DNA of 64,000 nucleotides from Lysobacter sp. GTDB taxonomy: Bacteria; Pseudomonadota; Gammaproteobacteria; Xanthomonadales; Xanthomonadaceae. The DNA is taken from NCBI GenBank assembly GCA_008015835.1, contig SSGH01000021.1, positions 1 to 64,000 on the forward strand, in the 5' to 3' direction. Shown here in pieces: positions 37,376 to 46,900 of the stretch. Each line of letters opens with the position of its first letter. Position 1 is the first letter of the stretch. The translations under genes were made by a program, and so were the position numbers. The notes beneath the pieces are model-generated. The model was not told the origin of the DNA. It worked only from the letters and a program-made list of their open reading frames with translations, and searched no databases.

Positions 37376-37902
37376 CAGGCTTCGCCGTCCCAGTAATCCA
37401 AACCCGCGCCTCGGCGTTCGAGTTGGCGGAAGTCGTCCGGTCCGAATCCGGTGATCGCGTTGAGTTTGTTCGAATCCGGGTATTCGCAGATTTCGGGGAA
37501 TTCCATCGTGCTGACCGCCAAGTAGCGCATCGGCGATGCGCCGGTGTTGATGAGTTGGTGCGCGGTGTCCGGGCCGCCGGGCGGGCAGGCGATCACGTCG
37601 CCCGCGCGCACCGGATAGATCGCATCGCCGTAACGCAGTTCGCCGTCGCCTTCGATGACGTAAAACATTTCCTCGTTCGCGCGATGCGAATGTTTCGGAA
37701 ACGCCGCTTTGCCCGGCGCCAGTTCGGTCACGTTGTAGCCGAGCTTGCGCGCGCCGACTTTCGGCCCGATGGCGCCGATGCGCCCGCCGAAACGCGCGAT
37801 CGGCATTTCTCCGCCGCGTTGGCGCGCGCGTTCGGCCAAGTCGAGCATCTCGACGTCGGCGAGGTTGAGGATCGGGTGCGGCATCGCGGCGGTCATCGTC
37901 AT
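37375..37902 (-). CDS. Cupin-domain protein
   Basis: A 175-residue single-domain cupin. Motif 1 reads FPKHSHRANEEMFYVIEGDG with the metal ligands H-x-H and E, and motif 2 DVIACPPGGPDTAHQLIN with the last His. The start at 37902 overlaps the VOC stop (ATGA); later in-frame ATGs at 37896 and 37884 are alternatives. Possible roles are a small-molecule isomerase, dioxygenase or sensor. The operon context with leucine genes gives no clear substrate. Confidence 0.82.
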
Positions 37903-38291
37903 TCCGGGTGGTGGCACACGGCTTCGACGTTGTGACCGTCGGGGTCGATCACGAACGCGCCGTAATAATTCGGGTGGTATTGCGCACGCACGCCGGGCGC
38001 GCCGTTGTCGCGGCCGCCCGCGGCGATCGCTTCGGCGTAAAACGCGTCCACTTGCGCGCGGGTGTTCGCGGTGAACGCGATATGCAGGCCGCCGGCCGGC
38101 GCATCGCCGTCGGCTTTGCCGACCCAGAACATCGGCCGGCCCGGCGGCCCGAAGCCGCAGCCTTCGTAACCGCCGGTCGTCTCGCGGTCCACTTCCATCA
38201 CCACGCCGAAATCCAGCGGCGCCAGCGCGCGTTCGTAGAAACTGCGGCTGCGCCGATAGTCGGCGACGGGGAAACCGAGATGGTCGAGCAT
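37899..38291 (-). CDS. VOC (glyoxalase/bleomycin-resistance) family protein
   Basis: A 130-residue vicinal-oxygen-chelate protein built of two beta-alpha-beta-beta-beta modules. MLDHLGFPVADYRRSRSFYE starts the first module and HIAFTANTRAQVDAFY the second; the C-terminal YYGAFVIDPDGHNVEAVCH is typical. Metal ligands are probably H4, H in LHIAF and E in NVEAV. It could be a lyase, isomerase or dioxygenase; its substrate is unknown. It sits 40 bases after liuC and overlaps the cupin gene. Confidence 0.87.
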   Translation of the reverse strand: MLDHLGFPVADYRRSRSFYERALAPLDFGVVMEVDRETTGGYEGCGFGPPGRPMFWVGKADGDAPAGGLHIAFTANTRAQVDAFYAEAIAAGGRDNGAPGVRAQYHPNYYGAFVIDPDGHNVEAVCHHPE

Positions 38292-38331
38292 CGGACGCTC
38301 CTGTCGTTTCGAGGGCTGAGTGTGCGGGCGG

Positions 38332-39114
38332 TCAACCCGCCCACTGCGGTTTGCGTTTTTCCAGGAACGCGGCGATGCCCTCCTGGCCTTCGGGCGAGAC
38401 CCGCAGGTGCGCGATGAGGTCGGCGTTGTCGCGGTCCAAGCGGTCGCGGTCGCGCCAACCGGCGACGCGGCGGATCATCGCCTTCGCCTGCGAGGTGGCG
38501 TGCGGCCCTGCGCTGAGCAGCAGATCGATTTGGCGATGCACGGCCGCGTCCAGATGGTCGGGCTCCACCACCGCATGCAGCAGGCCGATGCGCAGCGCTT
38601 CGGCGGCGTCGAACATTTCGGCGGTGGCGAACCAGCGCCGGGCTTCGCGCGCGCCGATGGCGTCGATCACGTAGGGCGAGATCACCGCCGGCAACAGGCC
38701 CAGGCGGCTTTCGCTGAGCCCGAATTTCGCGCTGGGCACGCCGATGGCGATGTCGCAGCAGGCGACCAGCCCGACGCCGCCGCCGTAGGCCGCGCCCTGC
38801 ACGCGGGCGATCGTCGGTTTAGGCAATTCGTCCAGGCGCCGCATCAAACCGGCCAGCGCCATCGCATCGGCGCGGTTCTCGGCCTCGCTGGCCACGGCCA
38901 TGGCGCGCATCCAGTTGAGGTCGGCCCCGGCCGAAAAACTCGGCCCGGCCGCTTCCAGCACCACCACGCGCGCCGCGGTGTCCGCGGCGATGGCGTCCAA
39001 GGCAGCGCTGAGCGTGCCGATCAAATCCGCGTCGAAGGCGTTGTGCCAATCCGGTCGATTCAAGCGCAGACGGGTTACGGGGCCGTTGCGGTGGAAGATC
39101 AGGTTGTCGCTCAT
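38332..39114 (-). CDS. liuC: Enoyl-CoA hydratase/methylglutaconyl-CoA hydratase
   Basis: Crotonase-fold enzyme, 260 residues. The oxyanion-hole segments are FSAGADLNWM and VQGAAYGGGVGLVACCDIAI, with acidic catalytic positions in FGLSESRLGLLPAVISPY. In this context it most likely hydrates 3-methylglutaconyl-CoA to HMG-CoA between LiuD/LiuB and LiuE. It is the first gene of the operon that runs down to the GNAT gene. Confidence 0.9.
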   Translation of the reverse strand: MSDNLIFHRNGPVTRLRLNRPDWHNAFDADLIGTLSAALDAIAADTAARVVVLEAAGPSFSAGADLNWMRAMAVASEAENRADAMALAGLMRRLDELPKPTIARVQGAAYGGGVGLVACCDIAIGVPSAKFGLSESRLGLLPAVISPYVIDAIGAREARRWFATAEMFDAAEALRIGLLHAVVEPDHLDAAVHRQIDLLLSAGPHATSQAKAMIRRVAGWRDRDRLDRDNADLIAHLRVSPEGQEGIAAFLEKRKPQWAG

Positions 39115-39306
39115 GCCGTCACCTGTGCCGGGAGTGGCCGCATCATAGCGGCTCCGGGGGAGTCTGAACGCGGCCTTCCTGGCAGCGAACATCGCCCTGG
39201 AGCCCTGGTCGTCCCCGACGCGCCCCAGCCGATGCGGGCTCGATCGACGCCGCGCGAACGAAGACCGACCTCGATCAATCTCGATCGCCGCGCTTCGTGC
39301 TATACA

Positions 39307-39325
39307 ATTGAGAACTATTCCCATT
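39307..39325. promoter_or_regulatory. Fur box upstream of feoA
   Basis: ATTGAGAACTATTCCCATT agrees at about 16 of 18 half-site positions with the 9-1-9 Fur consensus common in Xanthomonads (AATGAGAAT, one base, ATTCTCATT). It overlaps the region just downstream of a TATACAAT -10-like sequence at 39301 and lies a dozen bases before the feoA start. Iron-loaded Fur would repress feoAB. Match judged by eye. Confidence 0.75.
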
Positions 39326-39336
39326 TTGATGATCGC

Positions 39337-39585
39337 GTGAGACTGAACGAACTTCCGTTGCGTGTCGGCGCTTGGGTGGAAGCGGTCGAAGACCAGCTGG
39401 CGAACGATGGCGTCGCCCGGCGATTGCGCGAACTGGGGTTCGTGGCGGGCGAGCGCGTCGAAGTGGTCGCCGCCGGGCCGTTCGGGGCCGACCCGCTGCT
39501 GATCCAGATCGGTTTCACGCGCTTCGCCCTGCGGCGCGGCGAAGCGGCGCGGGTGCGTCTGCGGCCGCAAGGCGAAGGCGCATGA
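39337..39585 (+). CDS. feoA: FeoA-type SH3-like ferrous iron transport protein
   Basis: An 82-residue cytosolic beta-barrel protein that supports FeoB. RRLRELGFVAGERVEVVAAG and FALRRGEAARVRL are the family pattern. It starts with GTG at 39337 (MRLNELPLRVG), directly behind the Fur box, so the leader is very short and no strong ribosome site is seen. Its stop overlaps feoB (ATGA). Confidence 0.92.
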   Translation: MRLNELPLRVGAWVEAVEDQLANDGVARRLRELGFVAGERVEVVAAGPFGADPLLIQIGFTRFALRRGEAARVRLRPQGEGA

Positions 39586-41459
39586 GCGACGCGCAGGCCC
39601 AGCACGCATCGACGTTCCGTCTCGCGCTGATCGGGAACCCCAACTGCGGCAAAACGGCGCTGTTCAATCTGATGACCGGCAGCCGGCAGAAGGTCGCGAA
39701 CTACGCCGGCGTCACCATCGAGCGAAAGGAAGGCCGTCTGCTCTCGCCCGGCGGCCGCTCGTTCGCGCTGCTGGATCTGCCCGGCGCTTACAGCCTGCAC
39801 GCCGCCAGTCTGGACGAAGCCGTCACCCGCGATATTTGCCGCGGCTTCTACCCGGGCGAGCCGCCGCCGGACGCGCTGGTGTGCGTGATCGACGCGACCA
39901 ACCTGCGGCTGCATCTGCGCTTCGCGCTGGAAGTGATCGCGCTGGGCAAGCCGGTGGTGATCGCGCTGAACATGATGGACGCCGCGCGGCGTCGCGGGAT
40001 CGAAATCGATGTGGCGGCGCTGCAGCGCGAGCTGGGCGTGCCGGTGGTCGAAACCGTCGCCGTGCGTCGCGATGGCGCGCGCGCGCTGTTGGCGCAACTC
40101 GACGCGATCGCCGCCCATCCGACGCCGCCGCCATCGAGCGAAGATGCGGCGTCGATCGATGCGATGCACGCGCGGACGCGGCGATTGATCGAGCTCGCGG
40201 TGACGATGCCCAGGCGTACCGGGCGCGTCGACGATGCCTTGGACCGCTGGTTGTTGCATCCGGTGGTCGGTTTGCTGGCCTTGGCGGCGGTGATGTTCCT
40301 GATTTTCCAGGCGGTGTACGCCTGGGCGACGCCGTTGATGGACGCGATCGACGCCGGCACCGTGTGGCTCGGCGATGCGGTGGGCGGCGCGATGCCCGAG
40401 GGGCCGCTGCGCAGTCTCGTCGTGGACGGCATCATCGCCGGCCTCGGCGGGGTAGTGATCTTCCTTCCGCAGATTCTCATCCTCTTCGCCTTCATTCTCG
40501 CGCTGGAGGAATCCGGCTACCTGCCGCGGGCCGCGTTCTTGTTGGACCGCTGGATGTTCAACGCCGGTCTGTCCGGCCGCAGCTTCATTCCGCTGTTATC
40601 GAGCTTCGCTTGCGCCGTGCCGGGCATCATGGCGACGCGGTCGATCCAAGACCCGCGCGACCGCATGGCGACGATTCTGGTCGCGCCCTTGATGACGTGT
40701 TCGGCGCGTTTGCCGGTGTACGCGCTGTTGATCGGCGCCTTCGTTCCGCGACGCGAAGTGTGGGGCGCGTTCAATCTGCAGGGGCTGGTGCTGTTCGGCC
40801 TATACGCGGCCGCGATCGTCAGCGCATTGCTCGTGGCGTACGTGATGAAGCGCTGGCGGCGCGACAAGGGCGAGCATCCACTGTTGCTGGAATTGCCCTC
40901 GTATCGCGTGCCGCATCCGCGCGATCTGCTGATCGGGCTGTGGGAGCGCGCCGCGATCTTCCTCAAGCGCGTGGGCGGCATCATTTTGGCCTTGACCATT
41001 CTGTTGTGGTTCCTGCTGTCGTTTCCGGCGCCGCCCGCGGATGCGGTCGGTCCGGCGATCGATTACAGCTTCGCGGGTCGCATCGGCCATGCTTTGGAGT
41101 TCGTGTTCGCGCCGGTGGGTTTCACCTGGCAAATCTGCATCGCCTTGATCCCCGGCATCGCCGCGCGCGAAGTGGCGGTGTCGTCGCTCGCCACGGTGTA
41201 CGCGCTCTCGGCCGCGAACGACGCCGACGCCGCGAACGCGCTGTCGCCGTTGATCGCACAGGATTGGTCGCTCGCCACCGCGCTGTCGCTGCTGGCGTGG
41301 TACGTGTACGCGCCGATGTGCGTCTCCACGCTGGCGACGATCAAACGCGAAACCAATTCGTGGAAGCGCATGGCCGCCGCCGCCGCGTACCTGTTCGCGC
41401 TGGCCTACGGCGCTTCGTTCGTCACCTACCAGGTGGCGGTGGCGCTCGGCGCGGGTTGA
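39582..41459 (+). CDS. feoB: Ferrous iron transporter B (FeoB)
   Basis: Inner-membrane Fe(II) transporter, 625 residues. The N-terminal G domain has IGNPNCGKTALFN (G1), AGVTIERKEG (G2), LDLPGAYSL (G3) and ALNMMD (G4). The membrane part has FLPQILILFAFILALEESGY, CAVPGIMATRSI and PLMTCSARLPVYALLI, including the conserved cysteines of the Gate motifs. Shorter than E. coli FeoB (773) because of a compact helical spacer. Translationally coupled to feoA. Confidence 0.96.
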   Translation: MSDAQAQHASTFRLALIGNPNCGKTALFNLMTGSRQKVANYAGVTIERKEGRLLSPGGRSFALLDLPGAYSLHAASLDEAVTRDICRGFYPGEPPPDALVCVIDATNLRLHLRFALEVIALGKPVVIALNMMDAARRRGIEIDVAALQRELGVPVVETVAVRRDGARALLAQLDAIAAHPTPPPSSEDAASIDAMHARTRRLIELAVTMPRRTGRVDDALDRWLLHPVVGLLALAAVMFLIFQAVYAWATPLMDAIDAGTVWLGDAVGGAMPEGPLRSLVVDGIIAGLGGVVIFLPQILILFAFILALEESGYLPRAAFLLDRWMFNAGLSGRSFIPLLSSFACAVPGIMATRSIQDPRDRMATILVAPLMTCSARLPVYALLIGAFVPRREVWGAFNLQGLVLFGLYAAAIVSALLVAYVMKRWRRDKGEHPLLLELPSYRVPHPRDLLIGLWERAAIFLKRVGGIILALTILLWFLLSFPAPPADAVGPAIDYSFAGRIGHALEFVFAPVGFTWQICIALIPGIAAREVAVSSLATVYALSAANDADAANALSPLIAQDWSLATALSLLAWYVYAPMCVSTLATIKRETNSWKRMAAAAAYLFALAYGASFVTYQVAVALGAG

Positions 41460-41463
41460 AGCG

Positions 41464-41727
41464 ATGACGACGCTCTCGCTCGCGCTGCAATATCCGATCG
41501 TCGCCCTGGCGGTGGCGATCAGCGCGTGGGTCGTGCTGCGCAAACAGTTCCCGCGCGCCGAGCGTCGCCTACGGATCGCGCTCGCCGCGCCGCTGGTGCG
41601 CGAAACGCGTCCGCGCTGGCTGCGCGCCGTCGGCCGTCGCATCGCCCCGCCGCCGATCGCCGCCGCGAGCGGCGCCTGCGGCGGCTGCGATCGCTGCGAG
41701 ACCGGCCCGAGCGAACGCGTGGTCTGA
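41464..41727 (+). CDS. Small FeoB-associated Cys-rich membrane protein
   Basis: 87 residues directly after feoB (four bases). One N-terminal membrane helix (YPIVALAVAISAWVVL), a basic middle (RPRWLRAVGRR) and a C-terminal cysteine cluster CGGCDRC. The layout resembles FeoB-associated Cys-rich proteins of other bacteria, which are thought to help FeoB in the way FeoC does. Its role in iron handling is inferred from position and the cysteine motif. Confidence 0.78.
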   Translation: MTTLSLALQYPIVALAVAISAWVVLRKQFPRAERRLRIALAAPLVRETRPRWLRAVGRRIAPPPIAAASGACGGCDRCETGPSERVV

Positions 41728-41988
41728 TTCGCGGCGTCTCGTTCCGCGCCCTCGTTTGTCCGCATCGTCCGCGGTCTTCGCTCGTCCCACGCCGAAGCGT
41801 CGCGCAGCCGCCGACCAAAGCACCGACGCACTCCCTTCGCTGAACGCGAACGCGCCGAGCGCGTCGGCCGCGCACCGATTCGCCGCTCGCTGCGCTCTGA
41901 TGTTCGATCGTACGCGCCGCATCCGTGCGCGCCCGAGCCCCGTATGTTCCGTCGATGTCTCCCGACGCCACCGGATAGGATCGTTACG

Positions 41989-42606
41989 ATGACCGCCCCG
42001 TCTGTTCCGCAGCCCGCCGCGCCTCGCGCCTCCCGCCGCGCCTTTCTGACCGCGACGTCGCTCGCGTTGACCGGCTTCGCGCTCGCACCTTTGCGCGGCA
42101 TGGCGGCCGGCCCCGCGGCCTCCAAGCGCAGCGCAGGCGCGGTGCGTATCGCCGAATTCGCCGACGACGGCCGGCCGCTGCGCGTCGTCGAGCTGCCGAG
42201 CGTCGTGCGCAGCGACGCCGAATGGCGGAAGCGCCTTTCGCCGCTGGCTTACGACGTGACCCGACGCGCCGGCACCGAACGCGCGTACACCGGCGCGCTG
42301 CTCAAGAACAAAGCTGCCGGCGTGTATCGCTGCGCCTGCTGCGGCACCGCTCTGTTCGACGCCAAGACCAAATACGAATCGCATACCGGTTGGCCCAGTT
42401 TCTGGCGCGCCATCGCGCGCGAGAACGTCGTCGAGCGCGAAGATCTGGCCTACGGCATGACCCGCACCGAAGTGGCCTGCGCCCGTTGCGATGCGCACTT
42501 GGGGCATGTCTTCGACGACGGCCCGCCGCCGACCGGTTTGCGCTATTGCATGAACTCGGTCGCGCTGGCATTTTCGCCCGCCGCCGCGCCGGCCCGCGCC
42601 GGGTGA
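41989..42606 (+). CDS. msrB: Exported methionine-R-sulfoxide reductase
   Basis: A 205-residue MsrB with a Tat signal (SRRAFLTATSLALTGFALAP). Zinc cysteines are in YRCACCGTALFD and VACARCDAHLGH. The catalytic cysteine is in GLRYCMNSVAL and the substrate region is ESHTGWPSFW. AGGA lies eight bases before the ATG. With the next gene it forms an exported MsrB/MsrA pair that repairs both sulfoxide epimers outside the cytoplasm. Confidence 0.94.
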   Translation: MTAPSVPQPAAPRASRRAFLTATSLALTGFALAPLRGMAAGPAASKRSAGAVRIAEFADDGRPLRVVELPSVVRSDAEWRKRLSPLAYDVTRRAGTERAYTGALLKNKAAGVYRCACCGTALFDAKTKYESHTGWPSFWRAIARENVVEREDLAYGMTRTEVACARCDAHLGHVFDDGPPPTGLRYCMNSVALAFSPAAAPARAG

Positions 42607-42687
42607 TGCGTCGGCGCTCGGCTCGATAAACGCGCACGCAAGTCCGCACGCACGCTCGCCCGCATGAAATTTTTCGAGGATGCCGTC

Positions 42688-43365
42688 ATGAACCACCGCG
42701 TTTCGATTCCTTCGCTCGCGCTGTCGCTGTGCATCGCGGCCGTCGCACTCGCCGCCACCGCCTGCGCCGCCGGGCGATCCGTGGCGTTGCCCGACGCCGA
42801 ACTCGATGCGCCGCTGGCCGCGGGTCGGGAGCAAGTCGCGGTGTTCGCGGGCGGCTGCTTCTGGGGCGTCGAAGCGGTGTTCGAGCACACCAAGGGCGTC
42901 AAACGCGTCGAATCGGGCTATGCCGGCGGCGCGGCGGCCGATGCGAATTACGACGCGGTTTCGAGCGGTTCGAGCGGGCACGCCGAAGCCGTGCGCATCG
43001 TTTACGATCCCGCGCAGATCAGCTACGGCCGTCTGCTGAAAATTTTCTTCTCCGTCGCGCACGACCCGACGCAGTTGAACCGGCAGGGTCCGGATATCGG
43101 GACGCAATACCGCTCGGCGATTTTCGCCGTCGGCGGCGAACAGACGAAGATCGCGCGCGCGTACATCGCGCAGCTCAATGGCGCGAAAAAATTCCGGTCG
43201 CCCATCGTCACCCAGGTCGGACCGTTGACGGCGTTCTATCCCGCGGAGGCCTATCACCAGGACTACGCGCGGCGGCATCCGAACCAGCCTTACATCGTGA
43301 TTCACGACGCGCCGAAAGTCGACGCGCTGCGCGCGCTGTTTCCCGAACGCTATCGCGAATTGTGA
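42688..43365 (+). CDS. msrA: Exported methionine-S-sulfoxide reductase
   Basis: A 225-residue MsrA. The signal ends in a possible lipobox (AAVALAATACAAG), so it may be a lipoprotein. The catalytic motif is FAGGCFWGVEAVF; GYAGG, SGHAEAVRIVYDP and YHQDYARRHP are typical. The start at 42688 is chosen because GAGGA lies seven bases ahead; an ATG at 42664 would run through that site. It lies 81 bases after msrB and is probably co-transcribed. Confidence 0.93.
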   Translation: MNHRVSIPSLALSLCIAAVALAATACAAGRSVALPDAELDAPLAAGREQVAVFAGGCFWGVEAVFEHTKGVKRVESGYAGGAAADANYDAVSSGSSGHAEAVRIVYDPAQISYGRLLKIFFSVAHDPTQLNRQGPDIGTQYRSAIFAVGGEQTKIARAYIAQLNGAKKFRSPIVTQVGPLTAFYPAEAYHQDYARRHPNQPYIVIHDAPKVDALRALFPERYREL

Positions 43366-43431
43366 CGCAAGCGCCGCGACGCGGTGCGTGATCGCGCGGC
43401 GCGAATCGATGCGCGAATGCGCACGCGCAGC

Positions 43432-43785
43432 TCAATGCTTGCGCGGTTTCGCGCCCTTGGCCTCGAACACTTCCACCGACAAACTGAAACTGCGCTGCTC
43501 GTTCGCGTGCAGCGCGCCGACGCCGACGACTTGACGGCCGACTTCCTGGCCGCGCTCGTCGCGAATCACGACCACGATCGAATACTCCCAGGGATCGCCG
43601 TCGGCCGGATGCCGGATCGTGCCCTCGACGTGCAGCGGCACCTGCTTGGGTTTGGCCGGCGTCGCGTCCGAGTCGTAGCGCAAATAGTGCTTGCACGCGG
43701 GGCAGATCACCGCGCTTTCCAAAATCGTGGCCTTGCAGTGGGGGCAACTGCGCGTCGCCCCCGCGGTGATCGGGCCGGGCTTCAT
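43432..43785 (-). CDS. Zinc-ribbon protein of unknown function
   Basis: 117 residues. An N-terminal zinc ribbon (SCPHCKATILESAVICPACK, two CxxC pairs) joins a beta-sandwich-like domain (VEGTIRHPADGDPWEYSIVV, GVGALHANEQRSFSLSVEVF). It lies just downstream of the bactofilin gene on the same strand and may be co-expressed. The family is not recognised beyond the zinc ribbon. Confidence 0.72.
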   Translation of the reverse strand: MKPGPITAGATRSCPHCKATILESAVICPACKHYLRYDSDATPAKPKQVPLHVEGTIRHPADGDPWEYSIVVVIRDERGQEVGRQVVGVGALHANEQRSFSLSVEVFEAKGAKPRKH

Positions 43786-43902
43786 GCGGCTCGCTTCATC
43801 GGACGGATGTCGTCGGGCTCGGTGCGTCGCGCGCGGTGCGTCGCGCGCGGGCGTCAGGTTCGGCGTCGCGGTTCGGTCCGCACCGAGCGCCGATGCCGAC
43901 GA

Positions 43903-44442
43903 TTACGCGTCTTGCGCCGGAGCGGCCGGTTTGCCGTTGCTTTTCGCCGCGGCGGGCGTCGCGCCGGTTTCCCAGCCGCAATCGATGTGGCCGCGAATCT
44001 TCGAGCCGGCGGCCACCGTCAACGTCCCGGCCTTGATGTCGCCGACCACCGAGGCCGACTCCAACAATTCCACGCGTTGCGCCGATTCGATATTGCCTTC
44101 GAGCTCGCCGGCGATCGTGACTTTCTTCGCGCGCACGCCGCCGTTGAGCTTGGCGCCGCGCTCCAACGACAAATCGCCTTCGACGTTGGCGTCGCCTTTG
44201 AATTTGCCGGCAATGCGCACATGCCCGGCGCCTTCGATTTTGCCTTCGATGGTGAGGTCGGCGGCGATCAGCGATTCCTTGGCGGCGGGCGCCGTCTGCG
44301 CCTGCGGCGCGGAGAAGTCCGCGCGCGGCAGCGTGGCCGGCGCGAAATCGGTGTTCGCCTGCGGCGGCGGCGTCTCGCGCGCGAAGCTCGGCGTTTCGGC
44401 CGCGTCTTTTTTCGGCGAATGGGATTGATTGAAAATGGCCAT
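43903..44442 (-). CDS. Bactofilin
   Basis: A 179-residue cytoskeletal polymer protein. Disordered Pro/Ala-rich N-terminus (1-58), a central right-handed beta-helix with regular hydrophobic turns (LIAADLTIEGKIEGAGHVRI, GDANVEGDLSLERGAKLNGG, ESASVVGDIKAGTLTVAAGS) and a disordered tail. Bactofilins self-assemble without nucleotide and position cell-wall or polarity factors. No peptidase (LmdC-like) gene is adjacent. 220 bases upstream appear gene-free. Confidence 0.9.
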   Translation of the reverse strand: MAIFNQSHSPKKDAAETPSFARETPPPQANTDFAPATLPRADFSAPQAQTAPAAKESLIAADLTIEGKIEGAGHVRIAGKFKGDANVEGDLSLERGAKLNGGVRAKKVTIAGELEGNIESAQRVELLESASVVGDIKAGTLTVAAGSKIRGHIDCGWETGATPAAAKSNGKPAAPAQDA

Positions 44443-44664
44443 GGGGGCAGGCTCCGAGAACGCCGAGCGAAGTGCGGCAGGACTTGCGAGCCTAACCTCG
44501 CGTGAAACCTGAAGTTGTGACTCCGGCAGCAGAACGCGCTGCGAAAACGTCGCATCGGCGAAGCGCGGAAATTCCCGCTCGCCGGGTTGGCGCTGCGGTT
44601 GCGCTCGAATCGCTCATGTCATCGTCAATCGCTGGTGGGCAGTGGCTTCTCGTGTCGCATGTTT

Positions 44665-44931
44665 CTACAACAGGAGCAGTGGCGCCAGGATCGCCGCAGC
44701 CAGGAAGACCGTATGCGGCAAGAGGGCTAGCCCGTTCCGCTTGCGTAGAAAGGCATAGCTCGGAAAAAGCACCACCAGATTGAACGCCATCGCCGCCAGG
44801 CCGGCGAGGCCGATCGTGCCGGCGGCCATCGCGGAATCGCCGGGCAACCGACCGGCTTCCTCGACGGACGACAGCATCCAGACTTCGAAGCCGACGACGA
44901 GAAGAATCAGAGCGAGCAGAAAATTTCGCAT
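44665..44931 (-). CDS. Small membrane protein of unknown function
   Basis: 88 residues with three hydrophobic segments (FLLALILLVVGFEVWML, IGLAGLAAMAFNLVVLF, LPHTVFLAAAILAPLLLL). It lies 28 bases after liuB on the same strand. No recognisable motif. Hydropathy pattern and normal codon use suggest a real gene, but support is modest. Confidence 0.55.
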   Translation of the reverse strand: MRNFLLALILLVVGFEVWMLSSVEEAGRLPGDSAMAAGTIGLAGLAAMAFNLVVLFPSYAFLRKRNGLALLPHTVFLAAAILAPLLLL

Positions 44932-44959
44932 CGGTCGCCTCTGCGCGCGGAAAAATGGA

Positions 44960-46567
44960 TCACATTCTGAACACGCCGAACTTCGCAGGCTCGATCGGCG
45001 CGTTCAGCGACGCGGAAATGCCCAGACCCAGCACGCGTCGCGTATCCGCCGGGTCGATCACGCCGTCGTCCCACAGTCGCGCGGTGGCGTAGTACGGATT
45101 GCCTTGGGTTTCGTACTGTTCGCGGATCGGGGCTTTGAACGTTTCTTCTTCCTCGGGCGTCCACGCCTTGCCCGCGGCTTCGATGCCGTCGCGCTTCACC
45201 GTCGACAGCACGCTCGCCGCCTGTTCGCCGCCCATCACGCTGATCCGCGCGTTCGGCCACATCCACAGAAAGCGCGCGCCGTACGCGCGGCCGCACATCG
45301 CGTAATTGCCGGCGCCGAAACTGCCGCCGATGACCACGGTGAATTTCGGCACGCTGGAGCACGCGACGGCGGTCACCATCTTCGCGCCGTCCTTCGCGAT
45401 GCCGGCGTTCTCGTACTTTTTGCCGACCATGAAGCCGGTGATGTTCTGCAGAAACACCAGCGGAATGCCGCGCTGATTGCACAGTTCGATGAAATGCGCG
45501 CCTTTAAGCGCGCTTTCGGCGAACAGGATGCCGTTGTTGGCGACGATGCCGATGGGGTAACCGTGCAGATGCGCGAAGCCGGTCACCAGCGTCTTGGCGT
45601 AGCGCGCTTTGAATTCGTCGAAGTCGCTGCCGTCGACGACGCGCGCGATCACTTCGCGGATATCGAACGGGCGACGCGTGTCTTTCGGCACGATGCCGTA
45701 CAACTCTTCGGCCGGATACAGCGGCTCGGCGCTCGGGCGCGTCGCTAAACCCACGGTTTTGCGGCGATTGAGGTTGCCGACGAGAGTGCGCGCGATTTGC
45801 AGCGCATGACGGTCGTCCTCGGCGAAATGATCGGCCACGCCCGACACGCTGGTGTGCACGTCGGCGCCGCCGAGCGCTTCGGCGTCCACCACTTCGCCGG
45901 TCGCCGCTTTCACCAGCGGCGGGCCGCCGAGGAAGATCGTGCCCTGTTCCTTCACGATCACGCTTTCGTCGCTCATCGCCGGCACGTACGCGCCGCCAGC
46001 GGTGCACGAGCCCATCACCACGGCGATCTGCGGAATGTTGTCGGCGCTCATGCGCGCCTGGTTGTAGAAGATCCGGCCGAAGTGCTCTTTGTCCGGGAAA
46101 ACTTCGTCCTGCAGCGGCAGGAACGCGCCGCCGGAATCGACCAGATAAATGCACGGCAGTTTGTTTTCGCGCGCGATTTCCTGCGCGCGCAGATGTTTCT
46201 TCACCGTCATCGGGAAATACGTGCCGCCCTTCACCGTGGCGTCGTTGGCCACGATCATCGCCTCGATGCCCATCACGCGGCCGATGCCGCAGACCATGCC
46301 GGCGGCGGGCGCCGCGTCGTCGTACATGCCTTCGGCGGCGAGCGGTGCGACTTCGAGGAAGGGCGAGCCGGGATCGAGCAGGGCGTCGATGCGGTCGCGC
46401 GCGAGCAATTTCCCGCGCTCGGTGTGCTTGGCGCGGGCTTTATCGCCGCCGCCCTGCGCGGCGCGGGCGAGACGGGCCTCGAGTTCGGCGACCAAGGCGC
46501 GGTGATAGGCCGCGTTGTCTCGGAAGTCCTGGGATTGCGGGTCGAGGCGAGTGCTGAGCGCAGGCAT
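44960..46567 (-). CDS. liuB: Methylcrotonyl-CoA carboxylase, carboxyltransferase beta subunit
   Basis: A 535-residue biotin-dependent carboxyltransferase that moves CO2 from biotin on LiuD to 3-methylcrotonyl-CoA. The family text is strong: [80 protein letters not shown] and [20 protein letters not shown]. It is encoded 7.5 kb away from liuD rather than beside it. Confidence 0.95.
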   Translation of the reverse strand: MPALSTRLDPQSQDFRDNAAYHRALVAELEARLARAAQGGGDKARAKHTERGKLLARDRIDALLDPGSPFLEVAPLAAEGMYDDAAPAAGMVCGIGRVMGIEAMIVANDATVKGGTYFPMTVKKHLRAQEIARENKLPCIYLVDSGGAFLPLQDEVFPDKEHFGRIFYNQARMSADNIPQIAVVMGSCTAGGAYVPAMSDESVIVKEQGTIFLGGPPLVKAATGEVVDAEALGGADVHTSVSGVADHFAEDDRHALQIARTLVGNLNRRKTVGLATRPSAEPLYPAEELYGIVPKDTRRPFDIREVIARVVDGSDFDEFKARYAKTLVTGFAHLHGYPIGIVANNGILFAESALKGAHFIELCNQRGIPLVFLQNITGFMVGKKYENAGIAKDGAKMVTAVACSSVPKFTVVIGGSFGAGNYAMCGRAYGARFLWMWPNARISVMGGEQAASVLSTVKRDGIEAAGKAWTPEEEETFKAPIREQYETQGNPYYATARLWDDGVIDPADTRRVLGLGISASLNAPIEPAKFGVFRM

Positions 46568-46840
46568 GACGGGGCGGGTCTCGACGAAACGATGCGCAAG
46601 GATACCCGCTGCGTCGATGCGGTCGAACCCGCGGCGATGCCTTTCGGCCGATCGCGAGACTGCGGTGGTCGCGTCGCCTGCGCTCGCGCGGGCTTGTGGC
46701 GCGGCGGTCGACGCCGGCGATCGCCGTGTGGTCGGTTGGTGATCGGATCAGCGATCGGAGCGAATGCCCCGGAGCGACGATCGGTGTCTAAGACCGCTGC
46801 AGCCGACGGATTCGAACGCCACGGATTCGAACGCGCAAAA
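46568..46840. other. Gene-free stretch upstream of liuB
   Basis: Together with the terminator at 46842-46867 this makes about 330 bases without a gene between liuB and the alanine-rich lipoprotein. Open frames here have no ribosome sites or recognisable products. It should hold the liuB promoter (minus strand), which I cannot place with confidence. Confidence 0.5.
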
Positions 46841-46841
46841 A

Positions 46842-46867
46842 GAAAGACCCGCCGAAGCGGGTCTTTC
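46842..46867 (-). terminator. Intrinsic terminator of the first Ala-rich lipoprotein
   Basis: Stem GAAAGACCCGC / GCGGGTCTTTC with a four-base loop. On the minus strand it is followed by TTTTT, 33 bases after the lipoprotein stop. A good rho-independent terminator. Confidence 0.85.
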
Positions 46868-46900
46868 CGTAGAGCAGCTCGCGAAGCGCGAAGCGAAGAA

